Below, piece by piece: positions 17,398 through 25,454 of a DNA stretch of 37,042 nt; positions within the stretch are counted from its first letter, which is position 1, and each line of letters starts with the position of its first letter. The DNA lies in assembly GCF_900769625.1 (NCBI RefSeq), contig NZ_CAAGHK010000077.1, forward strand, positions 1 to 37,042, read 5' to 3'. This DNA is from an uncultured Clostridium sp. GTDB taxonomy: Bacteria; Bacillota; Clostridia; Clostridiales; Clostridiaceae. The notes beneath the pieces were generated by a model, which did no database searches, had not been told where the DNA came from, and saw nothing but the letters and a program-made list of their open reading frames with translations. The position numbers and the translations under genes were made by a program.

Positions 17398-18282
17398 ATG
17401 GAATTAATTAATCAAAGTGAGCGAGAGCGTAAAAAAGAAGAAATTAAGCAGCAGCTTAAAGGAATATCAAAGCAGGAAATAATTAAAAAGTATATAGAGT
17501 TATATGAAAATAAAGAGATTCAGGAAGAATTCATTTTAAATATATCTCATGATTTAAGATCACCATTAAGCGTAATATTAGGAATATTACAATGCTATAA
17601 AAATGATTATAGCGAATCAGTAAAAATAAAAGAGCATATGGATTCAATTAAGAGAAACTGTTATAAAATATTAAAGCTGATTAACAATATTATTGATAGT
17701 ACAAAACTACAGCAGAAGCATTTTAAAATAAACAGGCAGAATATAGATATAATAAATTTAATAGAATGGAATGTTTCTGAAATTGATAAATATGCAAAGA
17801 TGAAAAATATATCTTTGGTTTTTGATACTAATGTTGAGGAATGTATTGTTGCTGTGGATATAAGTGCATTCGACAGAATAATTATGAATCTGATTTCTAA
17901 TGCAATTAAATTTTCAAAAGAGGACAGCTATATTTTCATTAATATATGGAAGGATGAAAAGAATATAACCATTTCAGTCAAAGATCAGGGTGTAGGTATC
18001 CCTAAAAATGAACAAAGATCTATCTTCAATAGATTTATTCAATCGACTAAAAATAAGAGTGAGTACTCAGGAAGTGGCATAGGATTAGACCTTGTAGCAA
18101 ATCTTGTTAAAGCACATCAAGGAATCATTGAACTTGATAGCATAGAAGGTGTGGGAAGTGAATTCAGGGTTAAAATACCGATAGTAAAATTAGAAGATAG
18201 TTCTCAAGAAGTGAGTAGAAATATGGAATTAAATAGTAAAGTAGATATTTTTGAAATAGAATTCTCAGATATATATTGCTAA
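17398..18282 (+). CDS. Orphan soluble sensor histidine kinase
   Basis: The 294-residue kinase has a charged N-terminal helix (residues 1-45), a HisKA H-box ISHDLRSP with the phospho-accepting H51, and a HATPase domain with an N-box (NLISNAIKF), G1 (DQGVGIP), F-box (FNRFI) and G2 (GSGIGLDLV). It has no membrane segment and no recognisable sensor domain. No response regulator lies nearby. Clostridia are known to use orphan kinases on Spo0A, so that is a possible target (inference). I choose ATG 17398 because AAAGGGAGAG precedes it and the in-frame ATG at 17362 coincides with the predicted transcript start. A roughly 35-residue tail follows the kinase core. Confidence 0.85.
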   Translation: MELINQSERERKKEEIKQQLKGISKQEIIKKYIELYENKEIQEEFILNISHDLRSPLSVILGILQCYKNDYSESVKIKEHMDSIKRNCYKILKLINNIIDSTKLQQKHFKINRQNIDIINLIEWNVSEIDKYAKMKNISLVFDTNVEECIVAVDISAFDRIIMNLISNAIKFSKEDSYIFINIWKDEKNITISVKDQGVGIPKNEQRSIFNRFIQSTKNKSEYSGSGIGLDLVANLVKAHQGIIELDSIEGVGSEFRVKIPIVKLEDSSQEVSRNMELNSKVDIFEIEFSDIYC

Positions 18283-18299
18283 TTGATATAGATAAATAC

Positions 18300-18343
18300 A
18301 ATCAAAAGTAATATGTATATATATTGCTTTTGATTAGTTTTTG
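18300..18343 (+). terminator. Terminator of the histidine kinase gene
   Basis: AATCAAAAGTAATAT (18300-18314) pairs with ATATTGCTTTTGATT (18321-18335) with one G-U pair, followed by a T-rich AGTTTTTG tail. Confidence 0.75.
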
Positions 18344-18403
18344 TAAAAAATATAACAATACTTTGTATTTAAGTAAATTATAATCTTGATTATTGTATTA
18401 TCA

Positions 18404-18412
18404 TGTGATAAT
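18404..18412 (+). promoter_or_regulatory. Extended -10 promoter of tRNA-Arg
   Basis: TGTGATAAT is an extended -10 element 26 bases before the tRNA. TTGATT (18386-18391) is a possible -35 with a short 15-base spacing. Confidence 0.45.
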
Positions 18413-18438
18413 ATAAGGATGTTATAAAGATTTCATAT

Positions 18439-18513
18439 GGAGCGTTAGTTAAACGGATATAACTTACCGCTACGGACGGTACATTGAGGGTTCGATTCCT
18501 TCACGCTCTGCCA
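18439..18513 (+). tRNA. tRNA-Arg (anticodon ACG)
   Basis: A 75-base cloverleaf with encoded CCA. The anticodon stem TACCG/CGGTA closes the loop CTACGGA, giving anticodon ACG (18472-18474), presumably read as ICG for CGU/CGC/CGA. It is a single-gene unit with its own terminator. Confidence 0.95.
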
Positions 18514-18517
18514 TTAA

Positions 18518-18548
18518 GACACTATAAATTGTTTATAGTGTCTTTTTT
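18518..18548 (+). terminator. Terminator of tRNA-Arg
   Basis: An 11-bp perfect stem GACACTATAAA / TTTATAGTGTC with a 3-base loop and a six-T tail. Confidence 0.92.
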
Positions 18549-18768
18549 AATGTATGCAAAAAGTTAAAAACATTCTTGTTAAGCTCTAATAATTATTATT
18601 TTTACAGAAACAAAAATAAATATATAGAAATATTATCAGGAAACATAAAAATACATTTGCTTATTCCTTAAAGTAATCTCAATAGTTTTACTGTGGCACA
18701 TAATACGGCATGAAGAGGATAAATTAACAATAGATATTTAAATAAGTTTTGATATGGAGAATAATATT

Positions 18769-19902
18769 ATGAATAGAGTATTAGTTAATTTATTTGACAG
18801 GCATAGTCAAGGAAGTCTTCTTGCTATAGATAAGATAAAGCCAGATAAGATTATTTATATTATTGATAAGGAGAACAGTAATTTATTTAAGGAAATTGAG
18901 TTATGTGAAAAAAGCATTTATAAGAATATAGAGTTTGAAAATCACGTGATTAATGAAGAAAATGTTCTTGAAATAAAAAGTATTTTGAAAGACCTGCCAG
19001 TTGAAGATACGATAATCAATGTTACAGGGGGAAAAAGAATATATTCTTTAGTTCTTTTAAATGAAGCGTTAAATAGAGGATTTGATTCCATTTATGTAGA
19101 TGTTTTAAATAAGCGTATATATGAATTTGGATGTTTCATAAAAAACGAAAGATTTGATTTTATGGATTTAAGTCTCAATAATATGCTTAAGCTTACAGGA
19201 ACAAATCTTATAACTGATTCAACTACATTGAGTGAAAAGAATGATATAGCAGATATAACTAAGAAAATTTATAAGAATTTAGATGTATGGTATAAACATA
19301 AGCAGAAATTATATGATAATAAGATTTTTATTCATGACTGTTACAACGCCAATAAATTATTTGTAAAATTGAACAATTTAAATTTTGAAGAAAAAAAACT
19401 TTTAAATTCATGTCTGATATATTTAAAGGAAATAAAAGCTATACAGTATACTGAGATTGATGATGAAATAGAAATATACTTTTTAAAGGATTATGTAAGA
19501 AGTTTTATTTTTAAAAGCGGAACATGGCTGGAGGTACTGACGAATATGATTGTCAGAGATATTTCTGAAATTGATGAAGTTAAAAGCGGTGTTATTTTCT
19601 TATGGAAAGAGTGTAATAACAAAGTTAGAAATGAACTTGATGTACTTGCTGTAAAGGATTCAGTTTTTATATGTATATCTTGTAAAGACAGTGAAAAATA
19701 TGATGAAGATGCTTTAAATGAATTAGAAGTTTACAGCAAAAGACTTGGAGGAAATACCGTAAAAAAGATACTTGTAGCAACAAAACTGCCATGCAAGCAG
19801 TGTGTTATTGAAAGAGCAAAAGCCATGAACATCAGTTTAATTATTGTTGGAAAAGATATAAATAAATTTAGAAATTCAATTAGAAATGCAATTTTAAATT
19901 AA
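18769..19902 (+). CDS. Stand-alone CARF + DUF1887 nuclease (Card1/Can2-like)
   Basis: The 377-residue protein has an N-terminal Rossmann-like CARF domain (about residues 1-145) with the ligand-loop motif NVTGGKR (84-90), a helical middle, and a C-terminal restriction-endonuclease-like DUF1887 domain. There I read GTWLE (251-255), NELDVL (288-293, with E289 and D291) and CISCK (302-306, K306). This is the architecture of Card1/Can2, effectors that cut nucleic acid when cyclic oligoadenylate binds CARF. The usual (D/E)-x-K is S304-C-K306, so activity needs testing. No cas gene or CRISPR array is in the window. I choose ATG 18769 because GGAGA lies 8 bases upstream. An in-frame ATG at 18754 has no ribosome site. 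Confidence 0.82.
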   Translation: MNRVLVNLFDRHSQGSLLAIDKIKPDKIIYIIDKENSNLFKEIELCEKSIYKNIEFENHVINEENVLEIKSILKDLPVEDTIINVTGGKRIYSLVLLNEALNRGFDSIYVDVLNKRIYEFGCFIKNERFDFMDLSLNNMLKLTGTNLITDSTTLSEKNDIADITKKIYKNLDVWYKHKQKLYDNKIFIHDCYNANKLFVKLNNLNFEEKKLLNSCLIYLKEIKAIQYTEIDDEIEIYFLKDYVRSFIFKSGTWLEVLTNMIVRDISEIDEVKSGVIFLWKECNNKVRNELDVLAVKDSVFICISCKDSEKYDEDALNELEVYSKRLGGNTVKKILVATKLPCKQCVIERAKAMNISLIIVGKDINKFRNSIRNAILN

Positions 19903-19903
19903 A

Positions 19904-19948
19904 ATAAAAATGCAGCAAAGGCTATTTGTACATTTGCTGCATTTTTAT
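19904..19948. terminator. Bidirectional terminator between CARF nuclease and psd
   Basis: Arms 19904-19919 and 19933-19948 (ATAAAAATGCAGCAAA and its complement) form a 16-bp perfect stem with A/T-rich outer ends. It overlaps the last base of the psd stop codon. Confidence 0.88.
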
Positions 19949-20838
19949 TATTTATTTTTTACTCCGATATGTTCACCACAGTTGACTTTACATTCAAATC
20001 CAATTTTAGATTGTTCTAAAATATCAGAATCAATTTTAATTTTATCTTTTTCAAAAAATAATATAGTTGTTGATCCACCAAATTTAAAGTAACCTTTTTC
20101 GTCACCTTTGTTAACTTTTTTGTCAGGAATATAAGTCTGTATTATTGAACCAACGCAGGTTGCACCAACTTCAATAGTCAGTATATCTCCAAAATTATCT
20201 GAATGAAGTATAGACCATTCTCTCTTGTTCTCACAGAAAAGTTTTGGAACACTGTTTAATGCAATTGGATTAACTGAGTAATAGTATCCCTTTATAGCAT
20301 GTGTTTCTGTTGGAATACCTGAATCTACAAAATGAAACCTATGATAATCTGTAGGACATAATCTTAAAATCATGCATACACCTTCGGAATATTTTTCAGC
20401 AATGGAATGATCATTAATAAGTTCCTTTAGGCTATAAGTCATGTTTTTTATCTGAACAATATTATCCAAACTTATATTTTCATATACCGTAAGTCTTCCA
20501 TCTCCAGGAGACACTAATACATCTGGATTTTTATCTATTGGTCTCGCTTCAGGTACGAGTTTTCTTACAAAGAAATCATTAAATGATTTGAATTCATTGG
20601 TTTTCTTTTGAGCTAAATTCATATCAATATTAAAGTCTTTAACAAATGATGGTATTTTTTTTGCACTATGTTTTGTATCACAGTACATTCCATAAAGTTT
20701 AGAGAAGACTTTTCTTTTAGCGATAAGTTCAGTTATTTTTTTACCAGCAGGAGATTCATATGTCCATTCAATATACTTTTTCCCTGCTATAAGCTCTTCT
20801 TCATAAGATTTCGAGTTTCTATCATAAATTTGAATCAT
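19948..20838 (-). CDS. psd: Phosphatidylserine decarboxylase proenzyme
   Basis: The 296-residue membrane-associated enzyme converts phosphatidylserine to phosphatidylethanolamine. It cleaves itself at the GGST motif (G255/S256) to create the pyruvoyl cofactor. The conserved PTDYHRFH block and PGDGR are present. In this clostridial form the cleavage motif is GGST rather than the LGST of E. coli. The start MIQIYDR matches from memory how homologues begin, yet its ribosome site (TTTGGCAGA) is weak. A better GGAGG lies about 60 bases upstream at 20899-20903 on the same strand, without a standard start codon behind it. No pssA is nearby. Confidence 0.95.
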   Translation of the reverse strand: MIQIYDRNSKSYEEELIAGKKYIEWTYESPAGKKITELIAKRKVFSKLYGMYCDTKHSAKKIPSFVKDFNIDMNLAQKKTNEFKSFNDFFVRKLVPEARPIDKNPDVLVSPGDGRLTVYENISLDNIVQIKNMTYSLKELINDHSIAEKYSEGVCMILRLCPTDYHRFHFVDSGIPTETHAIKGYYYSVNPIALNSVPKLFCENKREWSILHSDNFGDILTIEVGATCVGSIIQTYIPDKKVNKGDEKGYFKFGGSTTILFFEKDKIKIDSDILEQSKIGFECKVNCGEHIGVKNK

Positions 20839-21060
20839 AAAAAATCTGCCAAACTTTATAAAAGAATTACTTCTATAATTTATCAGTTTGACGATTATCC
20901 TCCATTCTATATTTTATATAACTGCATTTTATATTAATTTTATCATAAATAATACAAATATCAAAAATTGTTTATTTAAAATTATTATTAATCAATTTAT
21001 CAAAAAATATTATTTATGGTTTTAAAAATATGAATATAGTTTCTTTTATATTAAATAGTG

Positions 21061-21066
21061 TATAAT
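21061..21066 (+). promoter_or_regulatory. -10 box of the TetR gene
   Basis: A perfect TATAAT lies 40 bases before the start. The -35 region is poor. Bases 20904-21060 otherwise show only AT-rich sequence. Confidence 0.4.
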
Positions 21067-21105
21067 AAAATTAATAGAGCATATAGAAAAAGAGGCGATA
21101 AATGT

Positions 21106-21675
21106 ATGAATAGAACAAAAAAGTTGATATTTGAGTCTGCCATTAGAATATTCTCAGATTGTGGATACAGAGGAGCAACAATGGACGATATTGCTTCAAA
21201 TGCAGGTTTAGCAAAAGGTACATTATATTATCATTTTACAAGCAAAGAAGAAATATTTAACTTTATAGTAGAAGAAGGAATTCAGATACTTCAGAATCAG
21301 GTTTTAGAGGTTCAGAAGGCAGAAATTAGTCCTATTGAAAAATTAGTTAAGATTAGCGAAATTCAATTGAGATTCCTTTATGGATATACAGATTTCTTTA
21401 AGGTAGTAATGAGTCAGTTATGGGGAAATGAAAAAAGACAGGATGATTTACGTCAGAGAATAAGAGAGTATATAAAAGAAATCGAAATAAATATAGAAGC
21501 GGCTATGAATGAAGGAAAGATAGAACATGGCGATTCTGAGCTTATGGCTTATCAATTCTTTGGAGCTTTATGTACTGCAGCAATATATGAATCTATTCAT
21601 ATAGAAAAAGTAGAATTAGATAACATAATAAGAAAGACTGTTGAATTTACACTTAAGGGATTAGGAATACAATAA
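21106..21675 (+). CDS. TetR/AcrR family transcriptional regulator
   Basis: The 189-residue protein has a TetR helix-turn-helix (about residues 8-55, TMDDIASNAGLAKGTLYYHF) and a helical ligand/dimer domain. ATG 21106 is preceded by GAGGCG and lies about 30 bases after the expected transcript start; an in-frame GTG at 21058 would fall in the promoter. Its ligand and targets are unknown. It lies 170 bases before the hydrogenase gene in the same orientation, so control of hydA is possible, but I saw no palindromic operator to support it. Confidence 0.87.
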   Translation: MNRTKKLIFESAIRIFSDCGYRGATMDDIASNAGLAKGTLYYHFTSKEEIFNFIVEEGIQILQNQVLEVQKAEISPIEKLVKISEIQLRFLYGYTDFFKVVMSQLWGNEKRQDDLRQRIREYIKEIEINIEAAMNEGKIEHGDSELMAYQFFGALCTAAIYESIHIEKVELDNIIRKTVEFTLKGLGIQ

Positions 21676-21845
21676 CAGATCATAAGGATAGACAAGAGAG
21701 AAGTATGCTATAATACGCCTTTCTTTTTTGTTTATATCAATATAAAATAATATAATAATATACTTCAATATAATAAAATATGGTAAAATGTATATTGTTA
21801 TTACAAAAATAAAAAAATAGTAGTGTGTATGGAGGAATTTATCCA

Positions 21846-23576
21846 ATGATAAATTTAATTATTGATGACAAAAATGTTCAGGTACCAGAAGGTACAACTA
21901 TTATCCAAGCTGCACTAGACAATGGAATCGATGTGCCATCATTATGTTATTTAAAGGAATGTTCAAATGTTGGTAAATGTGGTGTATGTGCAGTAGAAGT
22001 TGAAGGAAAGAAAGCCCTTTCACTTGCATGTTTAACAAAAGTTGAAGAAGGTATGGTTGTAAGAACTAATACTGAAGCAACACAAGAAAGAGTAAAGATG
22101 AGAGTGGCAACGTTACTTGACAAGCATGAATTCAAATGTGGACCATGTCCTAGAAGAGAGACATGTGAATTCTTAAAATTAGTTATTAAAACAAAAGCTA
22201 AAGCTAATAAGCCATTTTTACCATCTGACAAGATAGAATTTATAGATGACAGAAGTAAGTCAATAACAATTGATAGAAGTAAGTGTGTTTTATGTGGAAG
22301 ATGTGTAGCAGCATGTAAAGAAAAGACTGGAACTGGTAATATTGAAATTGCTGGAAAAGGTTCTGAAAGAAGAGTACAAGCTATTGAAGGTAAGTGTTTT
22401 GACGAAACAAATTGTTTATTATGTGGACAATGTGTAGCAGCATGCCCAGTAGCAGCATTATCTGAAAAACCGCATATAGACAGAGTTAAAGAAGCATTAG
22501 AAGACCCAGCTAAGCATGTAATAGTTGCAATGGCTCCAGCAGTAAGAACTGCCATGGGTGAATTATTCAAAATGGGATATGGTGTAGATGTTACAGGCAA
22601 GCTATATGCTTCATTAAGACAATTAGGATTTGATAAAGTATTTGATATTAACTTTGGTGCAGATATGACAATAATGGAAGAAGCAACTGAGTTTATCGAA
22701 AGAGTTAAAAATAATGGACCATTCCCAATGTTTACATCATGCTGTCCTGGATGGGTTAGACAAGCTGAAAACTATTATCCTGAACTTTTAGGAAATTTAT
22801 CTTCGGCTAAGTCACCACAACAGATTTTTGGTGCAGCAAGTAAAACATATTATCCAACAGTAGCAGGATTAGATCAAAAGAGCGTATTTACAGTAACAAT
22901 AATGCCTTGTACAGCTAAAAAATATGAAGCTGATAGACCAGAAATGGAAAATGAAGGCTTAAGAAATATAGATGCAGTTTTAACTACAAGAGAATTAGCT
23001 AAGATGATAAAAGACGCTAAAATCAAATTTGCTGAATTAGAAGATGAACAAGCTGATCCAGCAATGGGAGAATACACTGGAGCTGGTGCTATATTCGGAG
23101 CTACAGGAGGCGTTATGGAAGCAGCACTTAGAACAGCTAAGGACTTTGTAGAAGATAAAGATTTAACTGATATAGAGTATAAAGAAGTAAGGGGATTAGA
23201 AGGAATAAAAGAAGCTACAGTTGAAATTGGTGGTGAAAGCTACAATGTTGCAGTAGTTAACGGAGCTTCTAATTTATATAAACTTGTTGAAAGCGCAGAT
23301 ATGGATAAATATCACTTTGTAGAAGTAATGGCGTGTCCAGGTGGATGCGTAAATGGTGGAGGACAACCACATATTGCTTCTAAGGAAAGAGATAACGTAA
23401 ATATCAGAGAAGTGAGAGCATCAGTTTTATATAATCAGGATAAAAATGCTCAAAAGAGAAAATCTCATAAAAATGAAGCATTAATGAAAATGTATAATGA
23501 ATACATGGGAATGCCTGGTGATCATAAAGCTCATGAATTATTACATTTAAAATATAAAGATGTAGTATTAAAATAA
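21846..23576 (+). CDS. hydA: [FeFe] hydrogenase, monomeric CpI type
   Basis: The 576-residue cytoplasmic enzyme reduces protons to H2 with ferredoxin electrons. All cofactor ligands are visible: [2Fe-2S] C34, C45, C48, C62; His-ligated [4Fe-4S] H94, C98, C101, C107; two ferredoxin clusters C147/150/153/157 and C190/193/196/200; and H-cluster ligands C300, C355, C497, C501. The proton-relay C299 is in TSCCPGW, and the other signatures are MPCTAKK and MACPGGC. Numbering is almost the same as in C. pasteurianum CpI. The start ATG follows GGAGG at 21831-21835 by 10 bases. No maturases (HydE/F/G) are in the window. Confidence 0.98.
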   Translation: MINLIIDDKNVQVPEGTTIIQAALDNGIDVPSLCYLKECSNVGKCGVCAVEVEGKKALSLACLTKVEEGMVVRTNTEATQERVKMRVATLLDKHEFKCGPCPRRETCEFLKLVIKTKAKANKPFLPSDKIEFIDDRSKSITIDRSKCVLCGRCVAACKEKTGTGNIEIAGKGSERRVQAIEGKCFDETNCLLCGQCVAACPVAALSEKPHIDRVKEALEDPAKHVIVAMAPAVRTAMGELFKMGYGVDVTGKLYASLRQLGFDKVFDINFGADMTIMEEATEFIERVKNNGPFPMFTSCCPGWVRQAENYYPELLGNLSSAKSPQQIFGAASKTYYPTVAGLDQKSVFTVTIMPCTAKKYEADRPEMENEGLRNIDAVLTTRELAKMIKDAKIKFAELEDEQADPAMGEYTGAGAIFGATGGVMEAALRTAKDFVEDKDLTDIEYKEVRGLEGIKEATVEIGGESYNVAVVNGASNLYKLVESADMDKYHFVEVMACPGGCVNGGGQPHIASKERDNVNIREVRASVLYNQDKNAQKRKSHKNEALMKMYNEYMGMPGDHKAHELLHLKYKDVVLK

Positions 23577-23620
23577 AGATTTAATAGTTGCTGGAAGAAT
23601 GAAAAATAATTAAATCAAAA

Positions 23621-23661
23621 ATAAAATGGATTTAGACATAATTATCTAAATCCATTTTTAT
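23621..23661. terminator. Bidirectional terminator between hydA and ABC-F gene
   Basis: ATAAAATGGATTTAGA (23621-23636) and its near-complement (23645-23661) form a long stem with an 8-base loop and A/T-rich ends, between two converging genes. Confidence 0.87.
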
Positions 23662-23668
23662 AATAAAA

Positions 23669-25258
23669 TTATTTATTTGAAAAATCTATGTATTCATCAA
23701 AAGTCATAGCTCTATCAACTATAGAACCATCATCCTTTATATCAATAATTCTGTTTGCTATAGTTTGAACGAATTGGTGGTCATGAGAAGCAAATATTAT
23801 ATTACTGTTAAAGTCTTTTAATCCATTATTTACAGCTGTAATAGATTCAAGGTCAAGGTGGTTAGTTGGTTGATCTAACATTAATACATTTGCATTAGAA
23901 AGCATCATCTTAGATAACATACATCTAACTTTTTCTCCCCCTGATAATACGTTAGCTTCTTTTAAGGCTTCTTCTCCAGAGAATAACATTCTTCCTAAGA
24001 AACCTCTGATGTAGCTTTCAGATTTTTCTTCAGAATATTGTCTTAACCAGTCAACTAATGAAAGGTTGCATCCTTCAAAGTATTCAGTGTTATCAGTTGG
24101 GAAGTAAGAATTTGTTATAGTTATTCCCCATTTGTATTCACCACTGTCTGGCTCCATTTCACCAGCTAAGATCTTGAATAATGTAGTTACAGCAATTTCA
24201 TTACCGATTAAGGCAATCTTGTCGCCTTTATTAACCATGAAATTAACATTATCTAAAACTTTAACTCCATCAATAGTCTTAGATAAGTCTTTAACTGTTA
24301 ATATATCATTACCAACTTCTCTTTCAGGCTTGAATCCTACGAAAGGATATCTTCTGCTTGAAGGCTGGATATCGTCTAATGTGATTTTATCTAATAACTT
24401 CTTTCTTGATGTCGCTTGCTTAGATTTAGATGCATTAGCACTGAATCTTGCGATAAAGTCTTGAAGTTCTTTAATTTTTTCTTCTTTTTTCTTGTTTTGA
24501 TCTTTAGCCATTTGAAGTGCTAATTGGCTTGATTCATACCAGAAGTCATAGTTACCAACGTATAATTTGATTTTTCCAAAGTCAACGTCAGCCATTTGTG
24601 TACATACTGAGTTTAAGAAGTGTCTGTCATGGGATACAACTATAACAGTACCTTCAAAATCTGCAAGGAAATCTTCTAACCAGTTAACAGCCTTTAAATC
24701 AAGACCGTTAGTAGGTTCATCTAGGATTAGTATTCCAGGGTTTCCAAATAAAGCTTGTGCTAAAAGAACTTTAACCTTTTCAGATTCTTTTAATTCAGCC
24801 ATTCCTCTGAAGTGATAGTCGGTACCTATTCCTAAACCTTGAAGAATTGTTGCAGCTTCAGCTTCAGCGTTCCATCCATCAAGGTCAGCAAATTCTCCTT
24901 CTAATTCAGATGCTTTAATTCCATCTTCTTCAGAAAAATCAGGTTTTGCATATAACTCATCTTTTTCCTTCATGATTTGGTATAATCTTTCATTACCCAT
25001 GATTACTGTTTCAAGAACTTGGAATTCATCATACTTGTAGTGATCCTGAGTTAATACTGACATTCTTGTGTTAGGTGCGATGATTACTTCACCAGTGTTA
25101 GGTTCTACATCTCCTGATAATATTTTTAGGAATGTTGATTTACCAGCACCATTAGCACCGATAACACCATAACAGTTACCTGCAGTGAACTTAATGTTTA
25201 CATCTTCAAAAAGCTTACGTCCACCAAATCTTAGACTAACATTTGATACATTAATCAA
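23669..25258 (-). CDS. ABC-F family ATPase (YbiT/YkpA-like) with one degenerate ATP site
   Basis: The 529-residue soluble protein has two ABC domains joined by a basic linker (about residues 245-310) and no membrane part, as in ABC-F translation factors acting on ribosomes. Domain 1 has Walker A GANGAGKS (34-41) and Walker B LILDEPTN with E181, but its signature is LKESEK (156-161) instead of LSGGEK. Domain 2 has the signature LSGGE (438-442), but its Walker A reads GNEIAVTT (352-359) with no lysine, and Walker B is LMLDQPTN with Q463 in place of the catalytic glutamate. The start is TTG 25258 with GAGGT 9 bases upstream. Confidence 0.9.
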   Translation of the reverse strand: MINVSNVSLRFGGRKLFEDVNIKFTAGNCYGVIGANGAGKSTFLKILSGDVEPNTGEVIIAPNTRMSVLTQDHYKYDEFQVLETVIMGNERLYQIMKEKDELYAKPDFSEEDGIKASELEGEFADLDGWNAEAEAATILQGLGIGTDYHFRGMAELKESEKVKVLLAQALFGNPGILILDEPTNGLDLKAVNWLEDFLADFEGTVIVVSHDRHFLNSVCTQMADVDFGKIKLYVGNYDFWYESSQLALQMAKDQNKKKEEKIKELQDFIARFSANASKSKQATSRKKLLDKITLDDIQPSSRRYPFVGFKPEREVGNDILTVKDLSKTIDGVKVLDNVNFMVNKGDKIALIGNEIAVTTLFKILAGEMEPDSGEYKWGITITNSYFPTDNTEYFEGCNLSLVDWLRQYSEEKSESYIRGFLGRMLFSGEEALKEANVLSGGEKVRCMLSKMMLSNANVLMLDQPTNHLDLESITAVNNGLKDFNSNIIFASHDHQFVQTIANRIIDIKDDGSIVDRAMTFDEYIDFSNK

Positions 25259-25301
25259 TCTATTTCTACCTCATTTCTTATTATATAGTAATTTATATTT
25301 C

Positions 25302-25335
25302 ATATACTGACGAAGAGTTGTAGTCACCAGTATAT
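25302..25335 (-). repeat. Leader hairpin upstream of the ABC-F gene
   Basis: ATATACTG (25302-25309) and CAGTATAT (25328-25335) form an 8-bp stem with an 18-base loop inside the predicted 5' leader. There is no T-run, so it is not a plain terminator. Confidence 0.4.
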
Positions 25336-25358
25336 CTGATTTTTAGTTCATGTTGCTT

Positions 25359-25367
25359 ATTATATCA
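25359..25367 (-). promoter_or_regulatory. Extended -10 promoter of the ABC-F gene
   Basis: On the minus strand TGATATAAT is an extended -10 element. The transcript would begin near 25352 and carry a leader of about 95 bases. A 14-base perfect palindrome TACAGTTAACTGTA lies further upstream at 25424-25437, just past the end of the preceding gene. Confidence 0.4.
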
Positions 25368-25454
25368 TATATTTAGATAATTTACATTGAATTAAATATA
25401 GTTTTACTTTTATTATATAGATATACAGTTAACTGTAAGCAGATTAATATAAAA

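Noticed and set aside
18514..18768. tRNA-Arg considered as an integration site for a CARF-nuclease island
   Set aside because: No integrase, no direct repeat of the tRNA 3' end was seen, and the neighbouring genes are housekeeping genes.
21676..21735. Possible terminator after the TetR gene (GTAT/ATAC hairpin, then TTTCTTTTTT)
   Set aside because: The stem is only four clean pairs with bulges. The T-run is good, but I could not support a stable hairpin by eye.
21947..22600. Long open frame (217 codons) on the minus strand across hydA
   Set aside because: It lies fully inside a hydrogenase gene with every ligand conserved, has no ribosome site and has a low-complexity, shadow-like composition.
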